Assembly: GCA_033002965.1 (NCBI GenBank)
Contig: JAURVB010013171.1
Span: 1 to 64,000, forward strand
Length of the DNA stretch: 64,000 nucleotides
Reading direction: 5' to 3'
DNA from: Piper betle
Taxonomy: Eukaryota; Streptophyta; Magnoliopsida; Piperales; Piperaceae
Both the position numbers and the translations under genes were made by a program. The notes beneath the pieces were generated by a model that had not been told where the DNA came from, did no database searches, and saw only the letters and a list, made by a program, of their open reading frames with translations. Shown here one piece after another: positions 1-13,700 of this stretch (positions are counted from its first letter, which is position 1; each line of letters opens with the position of its first letter).

Positions 1-2895
1 GCTCATAACTCATAGCTGGCCTCAACTCAGCTCGCGGTCCATGAAGCTGACTCGACTCGAACCGACAGTTGAACCGACTGGTTCACTCCCGTAAAACTCT
101 GACTCGAGTCACGGGTTTTACACATGAGGGTTATGTGTACCCAAGTATATGATGATAACGTCATGAACACAGCAGAAAAGAATGAGTTATCAGAATATAT
201 GAGAGTATGCAGTTCATTTTTTTTATTTATGATATATAATGGATCGTAGAATTAGTTTTAGGTCGTTTACCGCATTAGGACGCGTTACGGGCATTTTGGG
301 TGGGTTGATAGTTCTAGAGCATATCATTATGATTTTTTGGTGTTGTTTGATTTTATGGGATTTTTACCAATTTTTTTTGAATTTTTTTACAACTTAAATA
401 TTATTTTTGACTCGAGTCGGAGACGAGTCAAGTAATATTTACGACTTTGCCACCACACACCCTCGCGCCCTTCTTTTCTTCCCCAAACCCTTGCCCGACG
501 CAGCCCTTGTGCGCGTCGCCGCCGGCACCGCCCGGCTGCCGATCGTCGCCGCCTAGCCCTGCGATGACGTCGTCGTGCTGCCCCGACCAAGTCTGACCCC
601 CATCGGGTCGCCGCGACATGAGGAAGCCACGCCGCAATGACGCGCGCCGCGCTTCGTGCCGTTCCGTCGCCGGCGACCAGCACCGCCATGATCGGTCGGT
701 CACCTCAGCACCCTCAGCCCTCCAGCGACCTTCCCCGACCGGAACGGAGGCCATTGCCGCCGTGGCCGGCCGGATCTAGCCACCATCACCGCCGGCTCGG
801 TTTTATGCATCTTCCAGCGAGCCGCCACCTCTGTTGGCCGCGTCGACCTCAGTAGATGAGTCGGGCTCGCCGAGCCGGTTCCAAGGGTACCCAACACGAC
901 CACTTTCCGGCCAGTAGACGCCGCCGGTGACTGTCGCCGGAAAACCGTCGGAAAACCGAAATTTCTGGAATTCACCAGAATTCACCGGATCTTCTGCGGG
1001 GCTCACCCAGTCGAGCCCGATCGAGCTTTGGACGCCGATGAGCGCTGAATTTGAGCTCCGAGACACGCGACGAAACCTTAGCCGTCGCCGATTGCCGACT
1101 ACGTGAGGTATAATTACCTCCGATTGAGTTATTTAAAATTGATTATGATTGTTAGCATAGCATGCTAGAATTAACTAGTTGTCATGATGAATGTCATACT
1201 ATGAATGAAGTAAAGATGTGCATGATGAGATTAAGTAAGTGATCTAATGAGATGAAGTATAAGCATGCTAATTGAGCACGATGTAACTTAGGAAACACGA
1301 TAAATTGGAATGAATAGGATGATAGAATTATTTTCACTTTTATGATTATTGATTATTGATCGATTATTTGAGGGATGATTATTATGTCGTGTGATATTCA
1401 TTGATTTTGATGCATCATGTAGTTAGTGGGTGTTAGTATTTAGTTTTGATGTGTAGGTACGGAGTAGGAGCTCGCCGCCTAGGCGCGATGACACGCTTGG
1501 AGCTTCTACCAGGTCCGTTTAGGACTCGACTCTGTTTTATGCTCTTTCTATTGTATGTTTATGTTATTATCTACAGGAAGGGTTAAGTGGTGTTTTATCG
1601 GATCCCACTTAACTCGGGCCATTTAACCGAACAGATTTTCCTAATTAATAACCCCTCGAGGATGATTTTGAAAACAAGATCCACCACAAGTTGCCTTCAG
1701 GCCTATTATATAATCCCTACCCAGCCCTTATATATATGTAGTTTTTGCGTTTTCAGTGAGACAAGAGATGGAGAAACCGACTGCACGTACCATGAGTGGA
1801 TGCCGTGACAGTCAAAGCGGGCTCTGGATTAGTGCCAGCGGACTGTTCCATTCCCGAGGGATCCTGACAACTCCGCGTTTGAGTTCCTCACACCCGGAGA
1901 ACGTGGAGGTTTATGGGTACTGTTTAGTACAGCGCATGTCCGGACTTGTGGTTCAAAGGGTATTAAAGGCGACTGCCTGAGAGTACTCGGCCTTCGTGCT
2001 CAAGGCCAGGAGAAATATGGAGGTAAGGAGAGGGCTTAGGATAAAGTTTTACGTGAAGTACTGAAAAAGAAGTGCCGAGAGCGGCATAGTACCAGCAGCA
2101 GATCAGTAAGTTCGGGATGCTACTGGGTCTGCAACCCAGTGGCTCCTCAGTAGTGCCCTTCAGAGTGTTCACCGTGGAGTATATGATGTTTTCTTTCATA
2201 TGAGAGTTTACTCTCATAGCCAGCTTGTTATAGTTATTTTATTTTCTGGACCAGTAACACTTGTTACTGACGTATTTTTATACTATATGTAGGTAATAAT
2301 TACGAGTTAGAAGAGCCAGTTTGGACAGAGGAGCACTGTTGTCGTTTGCACACATGTCAGTCAATTGAGTGTTTATATTGTGTTTATGATATTATTATAT
2401 GGTGTGATTAAATGCTTAAGACATGATGATGTGACGTGATTAATTGTTAAGACATGATGAGATGATGTGAACACGAATAGATTGCTTAATGGCAGCGTAG
2501 TGGGTTGAGACCCAAGTTTCAAAATAAGTTACAACATGTTAGATTTTGTATTTTGTATGAATAAAATTATTTGATATATGGTTAGATATATATTTGCATA
2601 TGTATATTTGACAGGGTGGCCCCTAATTGCATTTTTAGGGGAAACTCTGTCCGTTTTATTCCAAAGTTTTTATTAATTTTTATCGGGATTGTCTTGGTGT
2701 GTACTTTGATTTGTATGTCATTCATGTAGTATCACGTTAGGGTTTGTGCATTCATCCATGCTTTGAGAGTTGTATCTTCATCTTAAGACGCCGAGATTGG
2801 ATCCGTATGAGTTAGGTTCGGGTTAGCCGACCTAATCGGGGCACTGTAACATACCGGTTCGGTTCACGAGCGTGAACCAGATTTAGGGTGTTACA
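1..2895 (+). repeat. LTR-like repeat R1 (probable long solo LTR or LTR fragment)
   Basis: About 2.8 kb that reappears in inverted orientation at 59735-62462. Matching landmarks, in the same order, include the segment around 1460-1490 (a GGTACGGAGTAGGAGCTCG-type string), the TATA-like stretch followed by GTTTTTGCGTTTTCAG near 1730-1760, the GGATCCCACTTAACT string near 1600, and the end GGGTGTTACA at 2886-2895. A TGTTACA-type end, a TATA-like stretch and a length of 2-3 kb suit an LTR of a plant Ty3/gypsy element, but I see no gag-pol next to it and the left end may lie outside the window. A GC-rich part (about 450-1080) yields only chance ORFs. Bases 1-121 are a separate block, also found at 62466-62586. 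Confidence 0.6.
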
Positions 2896-4600
2896 AAACA
2901 TCCAACAAATACAATCACAATTGAGTTGTTAGCACCCCTAGTCTTACATGAATGAATTTGTTAATACTTTTTAATTTAAAATGTTATTCAAAATGATCGA
3001 AAGTCTACTCCTCATTAATACTCGCACTCCAATTAAAACTCCCAATGCTAGAACTAATCATTAATACTCATACTTAACTCTTTAAATATAAAGTCTAATG
3101 TTATTTTAATAATTAGCTTTTCCAATATAATTGTTATTATTAGCTAAAAATTAAAGGAAAAGAGACATGTTTTACATGGACTATGTATTCGTGGGAAATT
3201 TTGTTTTAAAAAAGCCCAAATAAATTGGTAACATGCAAGTTCAATTTGTCAACGTAATTTAACAATCAAAATAACTAAGAAAGGTTTAAGATAAAATTTC
3301 CTTAAACTACTATAAAATTTCATCTGATCTAGCCTATGATAATACAGTTAATAATTTGACAACCCATTAAAGTTAATAAAACATAAAATACAAAAAGAAA
3401 TGGTATTTTAAAAATTCATACTAGATCATCAACGCCCATGTAAATTATAAACTATTAAGATTATTTTAAAGAAAAAATTAGTATCAGCTAGTTAGGTAGA
3501 TAATTTTATGTCAGCTCAAGTAAATAATCTGAAAAGGCCATGCACGTAGCTTTTAATACTCTGTTATCAACGAAAGTTTATTTATGTGATAAAACGATCG
3601 AAATAAAAGTACATGAAAATTCCAGATTAAGGAAGAGCCAAATTTTACGCTTGGCAGCCAAGTAGAGAATGCAAGGTGGAATTTGGAGGGGGCGGAGATT
3701 GAGAAGGGTGCCTTGTCATTTTGTGAGAGCTCTTGGCCTCATAGGGCAAGTGCAGGCCTTGTCTTTCTCAAACCTAAAACATGAAAGCTGCTGGCCGCTG
3801 ACCCTCCCCATGCTTTGGAGATGGACATGAATTGATCACTCCTAATATTACATGAATCAGGTCCAGCAGCTTGGTGGCCTTGTTAGCCGCATGACTATCT
3901 TTTTGTGAAAGGGATTAGAGGTTTATGTGAAGACACCACCACTATTGGCTCATGAGACAGACCTCCAAAGGTTCTTCCAAGCAGTGACAGATACACGACA
4001 CCCAAGCATACATCAAAGTCTACCGTTCGTTGACGGAGATTCAGATCATTCTGACTCAAGAGTACTGCTGGGTTAAGATTCAGAATTTGAATCCAGTTAG
4101 ATTTTTATATAACTCAGGCCTTTGGTTCAGAAAATTCTCCTTTGAAAAACCCAACTTGCCAAGAAACGTCTTTAATTATATCAAGACACATGTTGGCTTC
4201 TAACTATGATGAAAGTTAATATAGCTTGTGTCTGTTAAAGCCAATGATACTAATATCTTATGCGCAACCATTAATCAATGTCGCCTACAATTTGTTCTCA
4301 ACGCATACCCCTAGTTATAATTAATAAACTGATATTATTATACTACCACAATTTTTTCAATATAATAGCAGCTACTACATATGGTGGAGAACAAGGTTCT
4401 GTAGTTTATATACTCATCTTTATGTCATTAATAATAAAAAACATTACATACAATGGAGTGTTTTTTCGAATGAAAAAGCAATAATTTGTTCTGTTAATAT
4501 AAACATTAAAAAAACTAGGACAAAAATTGTCATGCTAATTGCAATACAGGACTCTCAATTAATGTATATTCTTGTATCAGATATCTTATGACTTTCAAAA
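2896..4600. other. AT-rich intergenic DNA, no gene seen
   Basis: I see no coding exon with family resemblance, no RNA gene and no clear repeat structure here. The ORF at 4278-4484 is short, AT-driven and resembles nothing I recognise. Confidence 0.5.
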
Positions 4601-4639
4601 CAAATAAAAAACAGAAAAGATGAATTAGAACAGGAACAA

Positions 4640-5170
4640 GAAAAGTTGGAGAACAAGAACACTTTCAATAGCAATCTTCCAGAATCCAAGCATTGTAGAG
4701 AGGGCCAAGATCAAGCGGCTCTAACCCACCAAAAATCTCCTCCTCCTCCTCCTTATATGCATCAATTGGAGCCGCTTCTTCACAGCTACCTTGGCCACTT
4801 CCGGGCGCAGTCTCCGTCTCGTCTCCGCCTCCGGCGACGACGCACGCTCTTCGAGAACAAGAAAGATCTGCTTATCTTCTTGGCCAAGTATTTCAACCTC
4901 CTCCAAATCAAGCACGTCTTCATACCTTAGCATGTGGGGCGCCACGGTGCTCGTCGGGCGTGGCGGCTGCTCTGGCAGACCTCGACCGCGCTTGTCCTAG
5001 CTCATGGCCGCCATGGATCTCTCTTCGATTTCTCGAAATTGTTTTGCAAGGTTAGAAGTAGTCAGAGGAAGGAATATATATTCACCGTTGGTTGCTTGGG
5101 CTGGTGGGTTTTTCCAACTTGTGACCAGGGCCGTTGGATTGTTCGATCTGTGGGATCGAAGTGTTAATTG
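4640..5170. other. GC-rich island of unknown nature
   Basis: A local rise in GC inside AT-rich DNA, with overlapping short ORFs in several frames and a CTCCTCCTCCTCC run at about 4738-4752. It could be a decayed first exon or a transposon fragment. No frame gives a protein I recognise, and no splice-linked partner exon is evident. Confidence 0.3.
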
Positions 5171-5411
5171 ATGGTTATGATTGACTAACTTTGACTTCCT
5201 TTTATGCGACTTTCTCTCCTTCTAAGTTGAGTGTTATGAACAAAGAATAAGTGATGTGTGATTTTCGATTGAGGGATAAAAGGGAGCTTATATTTGATTT
5301 TGTGTAATTTCCATTACTATTATGTTTCCTTTCTTCAGTATAATTAAATAAAAAATCAACCCAATAAGTCATGTTTTTAGTGCAATTCCAATTTTTTAAA
5401 CTAATTTTATC

Positions 5412-5925
5412 GAAGGCTGTTAAACGAGTGAGCGAATCGAACTTAACTTGTGTTCGAATTCGGCTCGAATAGTTCGAAACTTGTTCGTATTCGAGAAACC
5501 GGTTTAATTAAAAGTCAAAAGTAACTCATTTAAAAAAATGCAACTAGCATGGATTGAGACCTTTTAAGTCTTCAACTTGTATACCTACCATCTAAGCTAT
5601 CTCACTTTTTTATTATTATATTTTATATAAATAAATATAACTAGTTATAATTAAACTTATTAGTATATATATATATATAATGTAAAGACTATATTATTAT
5701 ATTATTTTATTGAGTCGAGGTCAAGTTATAACTGAGTCGAGTCGAACACTGTCTTCTTCAAACTCACCTCGAAGGATTTGAGTTCAAGTCGAGTTCAAGC
5801 TTAAGTATTTAAATGTCGAGTTTCGAGTTGAGTCAAGTTTCGAGTTGAGTCAAGTTTCGAGTCGAGTCAAGTTGAGTCGAGCCGAATGCCAAATGCTCAC
5901 GAGTTGGCTCCCTCAATTAGTAGCC
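5412..5925 (-). mobile_element. hAT-like non-autonomous element, copy A
   Basis: The same 11-nt string CTAATTTTATC stands on both sides (5401-5411 and 5926-5936), containing the target-site duplication. The ends are imperfect inverted repeats (left GGCTGTTAAACGAG, right end read inverted GGCTACTAATTGAG). The body is rich in GAGTCGAG/TTCGAA motifs and contains a TA-rich core. A second copy of the same family lies in inverted orientation at 52742-53295. At about 5541-5604, minus strand, both copies carry a tRNA-like stretch with an A-box (TAGCTTAGATGG) and a weaker B-box (GGTCTCAATCC). No transposase is present. Assignment to hAT rests on termini and duplication length only. Confidence 0.6.
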
Positions 5926-5936
5926 CTAATTTTATC

Positions 5937-7590
5937 AATCATAATATTTGGTGTTGTATAAGAAAAATATGTATTGAAGAGGATAAATTGAAAATCACTA
6001 GTTAAAATGTACAAGTAGGGGTTGCAAGTAGTAATGAATTAGCACTTATTGTTTTAAATTAAAGTGATTGAAAGAATTGTACATAGCGTTAACAGGAACA
6101 AAATATTATTTCTAAGCATGTCAATCCACGTGCCAACCCATATATACGAACAGTTTAGTTTTCTACCCCCAACTTTAATTTGGGCCATCCAATCGTAAGG
6201 ACGACCTATATTTGACAACGACGAAGGCGTTAGCTCAGGCCAGGGAGAGGAAGGAGACGATTGGTGACAGGATCCGGCCAAGGCCGGCCAAGCATGGCCA
6301 CCGCCGAACAAGTTGGTGGAGGTCAGAAGTTGTGGTGCTTAGGAAAGATGCCCGGGTCAAGGACTCTGACGACGACATTGGCAGTGCGGCTAAGTTGACG
6401 ATGAGAACGTACAGCGCAGTGGCGAGGGCAGGGAAAGGAGGGCGACAACGAGAACGTTGTAAAAACCACGAAATAGTAATAATAATTTTATCTTAGACGA
6501 GGGAGGTTGTATGCTACAATTTATTATTAGAATTTAGTCGATATTTTCGTTACGAGAGGAGAGAATTAGGGGAGGTTTTGGTGAGATCTTTTATAAATCA
6601 GATTTTTTGTATATTATGAGAGATTTTATAGTTGTGATGGCTATCATAGATCGCCCTCAATTTCTAAATAGAAAGGATCGTGAGAAGGGGTTTGGACGCT
6701 AGGTAGGTCATAGTCAACGTCGTTCCTCTCCTCACCTGCTTCTTTTCCTCCTCATTGTACTCTCTTCATTTTCTTCTTCTTCCTCCATACTTCTTTATTT
6801 ATTTTCGTCCTTATTTGTTTCTTCATCATGTTGCATAACACCTTTTTGGTTGTTTTTGGTCTTGTTCTTTTTAAATTTTAGTTATTAGTTGAGATCATTT
6901 TTTTTTAAGATTTCATGTTTTCTTTTAACGGTTCTTCAATTTGAGTATACACTTTTTACCTACATAGTATTATTAATTATTTCTTAGTGGTTTCATCTCT
7001 TTCATGCTTGTGGCTTTGATCCCCTTAGAAGGGGTCGGTTAGAGACGTTAATTCATGATTCATGTTGTATGTAAATTAATATTAATATTATATTAAATAT
7101 TAACTATGGTAATCCCATTTCATTTATTACATGTATATTTGATAATTTGGTAATATCTAATTATAATATAATTAATTATTACTTGCCATTATTTTGGCTT
7201 GTTGACCTCTAGATGAAACATGATAAAACTTAAAAATAAATCAATAAACTAGTTTGTATGATTTGGTTTGTATTTTTCTATGTGCCTGGTTATAGGTTAA
7301 TATGAGTACGTATGAGAGAAAATTATGTTAGGTGCATGCCCAATTAAATAAGTTGGTAATGACAGTATACTACTTGTTACATCTTTTTGATATAATTAAT
7401 CTAGGTTTGCTATTAATTAACTAGTTAATATTTTTCTTCTTGATTTTAGGCTATATGGATCAGTATTAACATTATAAATTAAGACAAGAGGTTTATTTGG
7501 AAATAATATAATAATTGATTAAATATAATGTCTCATACAATGTACACTTTAAATTAAGTTTAAATTAATTGTTGTGATATTAGTTGCACC
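5937..7590. other. Intergenic DNA with a small GC-rich patch
   Basis: Mostly AT-rich. A GC-rich patch at about 6200-6450 has short ORFs on both strands and probably belongs to an old transposable element. No gene is recognised. Confidence 0.4.

Positions 7591-7594
<4 letters not shown>

Positions 7595-7643
<49 letters not shown>
7595..7643. repeat. (TA)n microsatellite
   Basis: Uninterrupted TA dinucleotide run of about 49 bases in AT-rich intergenic DNA. Confidence 0.95.
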
Positions 7644-7647
<4 letters not shown>

Positions 7648-10600
7648 AACCATTATATGAGTATCAAACTTTTAAAATATTATTTAATAAATAAAGCATT
7701 AGTTTTGTATTGTGTTAATTTTGTCAACTTATAATTATTCTTTGCTATGAGAATGATAAATTAATTTTAGTAAATGTATAAATTATTATATTTATTTTTG
7801 GCCAAATTAATAAGTTGTCATGTGGCTTACAATTCTAACTATTGTATATAGTTTATGAGGAATAAACTAGATTATTAATTCATGAGTTAGAATATAGATA
7901 GTTTACATATTAGTATATTTTAATCATTTGAGGAATTATCATTGGTTTACCCGTTTTAATATTTTGTTCGTTATTATATATGATTAATTATTAATTTATA
8001 GATTGATAAATTAATTATTAATTAACTTTTATAAATTTATTATTTTTCCTTGTGTGTGTATTTCATGTCGCATTCATGGCATTCATTTAGATCTTATTGA
8101 GTAGGATCTAAACTACTTTTTTCCATAGAGTCCGCTTTTGCTACTTGTACATCGGTTCAACCGTGTTTCAATTTGAGGTCCGTATGACTACTTGAAATGT
8201 TATATATTCCTTTTTAGCTGTCTTGGTCAGCCTGAGTTCAGATTCGACCACTATGCACCGAGCGCAACTAAGGTCAAGGATTAACTCAGTCCGACATGGG
8301 GCTTTACCTTTAAAAATATTTGAAAGATAAATTACATGCCCCCATGCCGAAATGAGTAATAAGGTGCAATGACATAAGACGGCTCATTATGCACTTGTGA
8401 TATTGAGAGGGTAAGTTAATAGCAAATATCAGTAACTACATGCTATGGGCCGTGCAGCGTGTGTGCGCATACATGAGATTATAGTTGGATGGGCCGGCCA
8501 CCCCTTCTGGCATAATTGGACCTCGACATAGGCTCATAATCACTAAAAAACTTGATAAATAATGATATGGAATATATTAACTTATTTTATGTAATTATAC
8601 GACTTAGTGGTTTTATCACCAACGCGATTTTGTGATCGCAGGTGAACAGCTTTAAACTGATGATTAAGGGTGTGGTTGATGGTTCCTTTACCAACATAAG
8701 GAAGAATTGGTGAATAAAATTTGACTTCTTCTTTATATTAGTTGAGTTATAATTGAGACTATGAGAAACGATTTGGTGGCTGTGGAACTTATTTTGCATA
8801 GTTAGTTTACCTTATGTTATTGTTACATGTTATATTTAATATAACATTATTTATTTTATCATTAATAAATTGTTAGAGATTTGAATTTCATATTTAATTA
8901 TTTTCTTTACATTATACCTTAATATTTTTATTTTTATATCCTCCGTATTTTTGAGTAACCCTCGACCAGCTAAGGCAGGCCATTACAACGTAGGGTGCAG
9001 CAGCCAAGGGAGAGCAGAGCTGATAAGCTGAAGAAGATGGTGTCATAGGGGTGGAAGAGGTGGTCCGGATGGTCGACGAAAGCTGTCGAGGTGTACCAAT
9101 GGCAGTTGTCGGTGTCCAGGCCAAACTGGCCTTGGCTGAACTAGCCTGCCGGCCACCTTTTTTAACAAAAAGGCTCAACTAGGCTACAGCCTACCAAATC
9201 CAACCGCCACTAGTTCGACCTGGCCGTCCCCTGCCCAGATCTGACCGAGGAGCAGCAAGGTCCGACCAGGCTAGATCTAGCCTTGCCACCACATAAGGCA
9301 ACATGGCCAGATCCGTAGCCACAAGGCCGGATCCAGCCGAGGGCAACTGGATCGGGTAGCCAACTAGTCAAATCTAGCCAGTTCTGGCTATGGGTTAATA
9401 AATTTAGGCATAGTTGTCGCGCCATGGGCGAGTTATATTAGAGATAGATTCTGAATTCATAATTGAGGAGATGATATATTTTGATTTTAGAGACAAACTC
9501 TAATTAACCAAATTGGTTATATTATTTTTATTTTATTATATTTTGATTGGTTGAATTAATCTCCAATAACTTTTAATCAAAACGAAACTTTTAGTTCCCT
9601 AGCTTTTATTAATAAAAGTTGATGAATAGAGTCTTAATGAGACTTGATATTTCTTTGCAATTTAAGGTTTGTCAATTCAGGAAAAGGATCAAACTAAAAT
9701 TGAGAAAATAAAAGACTAAAACTATATGAAAAACTGTAAATAAAAAAGAACAAACTAATGAGGGGTCTTGTCTATTCTTGATGAATCAAAACCTAAAAAT
9801 TACACAAAGGAAGTCTTATTTCTGATAAGAATAAATCCCTAATATATTTGAAATTTTCAAAATACCCCACAAATATTAATCCTTAACATTGCAAATAAAA
9901 TATTAATTAGTTAAACCTGATATTAAATAGAACTCGGGTTGTATTGCATCACTCTGCCCGATAAAATAAAAACCTCACTCATAAATGGTTCACAGCAAAA
10001 TTAGATAAAAGGGTATCTAATATTATTGATGAAAGAATATATGCATATTTGCACAAAGATAAAAATTTTCACATTAAATATGATTAATTAATAGATCAAA
10101 ATATAACAAGTTGACCCATGTACAAACTAATCACTAATACAATGAATCTTGATAGATATTCGATGTGAGACTTAATTACTAACGAACTAACTAATAAGTT
10201 GGGACATCTTACACTAAACCCACACCATTAATTCACAAGTAATTATATAGCACCTCAATTTGCTAGGTCACAAATTTCCAGCTCTCAAATAAATTCAAAC
10301 TACCAACTAACCTACCAAACTTGGCATGCAATCATCTAATCACTGGTCTACCTTCAACTGCCTCTTAATTAGTGACTCTCATATTGCTCTGAATTAGAAA
10401 TATCTATTTTGAAATCACTTACTAGAATATGCATATATGCTCAACAAAAATAATCATAAGCAGCAATTCTAAAGTTCAAATCTTAGGCAACAATAATCAC
10501 TTCACTTGCGTCCACAACGGTATTTGCTAAATACAAACAACTTGGCTACAAAATAGAACATTTATAGAAGCCAAGGAAGAAGCATTGATGCATGATTAGT
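7644..10600. other. Intergenic DNA downstream of the KNOX gene
   Basis: AT-rich, with a GC-richer patch at about 8940-9430 that contains repeated GGCCGGATC/CAGATC-type strings and looks like transposon debris. I see no credible coding exon. The last few hundred bases before 10727 should include the KNOX 3' UTR, because that gene is read on the minus strand. Confidence 0.4.
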
Positions 10601-10726
10601 AAATATCAGCTCCTGTATATGATCCATGGCTAACTCAGTATCTCATGCTCTGGAGGGACACATTTTTATGCTCCCCCAATCAATAAGCAGGATCCATCGG
10701 GCCCACCGAAACCGAGGAATGATAGA

Positions 10727-13700
10727 CTAGGGACAGAAGCGGTAGGGCCCATCTCCCTTGAAATGGCCATCCATGTAGAGAGCTGTGTTTTGTGGTTGAA
10801 AACCATCCATAAGCACAAATTGCACGTCCTCAGATGGCTTCCAATGCCTCTTTCTCTGGTTTATAAACCAGTTGTTTATCTGCTTCTGATCAAGGCCTGT
10901 GGATTCTGCCAGTGCTACTTTCTCTGACTCCTGCTCACCATTCACAATATAATCATCCAATATTCATTCAAGAGGTAATATCTTTATAAAAATATGATAT
11001 TGATTTAGTGGAAATATTTTGATATTTAAAGGTGATTAGTAGACACCGTTGCATGTATAGTTTAAAACACTTTTTTTATTCTAAAAACTCTCTAAATTAA
11101 TTATATTCTATAACTTCGTGAATGAAACTTTACGGATCACTCCTTGACCGATTTTGTGATTGACTTTAGTTGCATGCCTTACTCGAGTCAAGACAAAATT
11201 TAAAATATATTATTTTCTTTTTAATTTAGTTCAATCAATACTTAAGTGTAACATAAATTATATATTTATCAATTTTAAATATAAAAAAAGAGTAATAATT
11301 TCTTAGTTTGATGTATATATTTTTTCCTTGTTGGATCGAAAAATTAATATAAATCACTTTGATTTGGTTGGGAGTCGACTCTACTCTAAAAAGCCTACTC
11401 AACTAGAATCCGAGTCCTTCGAGTTTTTAAACTATGGTTTCATGTACACTAGATGCAAAATCCACGATACTACTCACTCCAAACCTAGCAGATATAAGTT
11501 GTAGATGATATTTTTTAGAAAAATTGAAGTTAATAAGCTGAAATAGTTGTGTTGTGATATGTTTCACGGAAAAGTGATTTACACCATGGGATGAGGAGGT
11601 ACTTACAGAAGGGTAAGGCCATTTGTAGTGAAGCTCCCACCAGTGGAGCAGCTTCTGCCTGGCATCCTTAGGGAGCTTGCCTTTCTTCTTCTTCTTTGAC
11701 AGTTCTTGCTTGAGGCTGCTCAAGTACCCACTGTATTTCTTCAATAGATGATGCTTGAGCTCTCGTTCCTCAGCTCGAGGATCGATCTCGGGGGCTTCGG
11801 CTTCTCCACCACTTCCATCTTGATCTTCTTCTGATGATCCAGCTCCTTCACATTGTTCATCTGCTGCAAGTAGATACAAGTCATCAGACTGAAAAAGAGT
11901 AAGAAGAAACTTTTAGAAATGCTTATATAGATCTTTGCATCTTTTCCAGAGGATGATACCATTGCTTACAATCAGCTGGTCAATATATGCAAAGCTAATT
12001 ATTAACATATACAGTGGATTATTGATGCAGGACAAAATATATGAAGTTTGTATTGATTCTGTTCATTTACTTATTTAAGGTCTTAATTATTGGAATTATT
12101 TTATTTTTCTTGTTTCTCAGTCAGAAATCCTTCATTTAGTTGTTTATATATTATAGCCTCTTCAATTAGTATATAAATTATTCTGTCATAGACCTTATCA
12201 ACAACTTTGTTTCATTGTTATGTAATATGCTTAAAAGGAGCATTCAATATTGTATTTCCAAGTATTATTAAATATATTAGCAGACTCAAGTGAAGTGATC
12301 AGAGGGCCCTATATTTACACTATAAAAGGAACTTGTGAAAAAAAGGATAGACTCACACTAGCTAATATATTTATATCTAGTTTGGAAAATTAGTTAATCA
12401 GAGAATATTGATAATTTTTTTCCCATTACAAGCCAGAGGAAGTATTGATCTTGATGGTCAAGATCCATCGCACTGTGAATCTTGAGTTGCAATATATTTT
12501 AACAAAGAAAACTAAATATTTGCACCAAGTCACGAGTTAACATTTTTAAAAACTTGGTGCCATATCTGAGTTATCAAATCAGCTCCCAGAGTTGAGTACA
12601 ACTGTGATGAACTATATATATTCTCCATGAAAAAAACTATATATATTCTTTACATACGTACAAATTAGATATTTTTGTTTTTTTCCAACTGCCTAAAAGT
12701 TATGTTGCCTGTATATTATGTCCAAAAAGGAAACTCAAGACCAAACAATTATGCAACCACCAAATTTACAGAGAACAAAGTTCAAAGCATGAACTTATTC
12801 CATACCATGCAACACTACAGCTATAAACATATTTAAAAGTTGCAGATCCAAAATAAAATTATCTGATCCTCTACATTAGAAACCAATAATTAAGGTACCA
12901 AAGAAGACCAGGAAATTAAGCAATTAAACTAATCCATGCACTGCAATAACCATGCATTAACGTTGCAGATAATATGACCATCTTTACCTAGCTAAGATGG
13001 CATGCAACAATAAAATGTTATAATATGTTTTTCTCACAAACATGGGATTAATTAATAAGAAACGAGAGCAATATATCAATGCAAAACATCTAATATACAC
13101 TAGATATAAGTTGAAGTAACTACAGGCTAAATCACTTATCTTTATACAAGGTCATACACCAGATATAAATGCAATAATAAATCTACTAGTTGTAAGTCGG
13201 TTATACCTAATATTTCATAATAGCGATAAGCTCATAACTCTCATATTTATTAGAGATCTAATACTGGTAGATTTCAACATTAAGCTGGTTGGTTTTTAAT
13301 TAGTATACCCAGAATCATATAAACACCTTCTTAGCTTAAGGTACTAGGTTTTCATAAGTAACATCCATGAGTAACAAGACTGTCACCCTTTTTGTAGAGA
13401 ACGATTAGGTAATTATGAGCAAGACAAAGCAATTAGTTCGTCAAACAAAATTTTTTGTGAAATAAAAAATACTAATCTTGTCCTACTTCATCATAGAAAC
13501 TGTAAGAGCAACATATATTAAACCAAAATATAGACGAAAAATCAAATCGACTTCAATTTATTATACCTTAATGCAGGTTTAAGTAGCTATATGCATGGTG
13601 ATTATTACAAAATATTAGAACCGAAAGATACTAATTAATCCGTTCAACTTTTTTATACTTACAACTAAAAAAACAGTACAACTAATTAAGAACAAGGAAA

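Noticed and set aside
4640..5170. A protein-coding gene in the GC-rich island
   Set aside because: Short ORFs in several frames compete, none has family resemblance, and no partner exon is evident.
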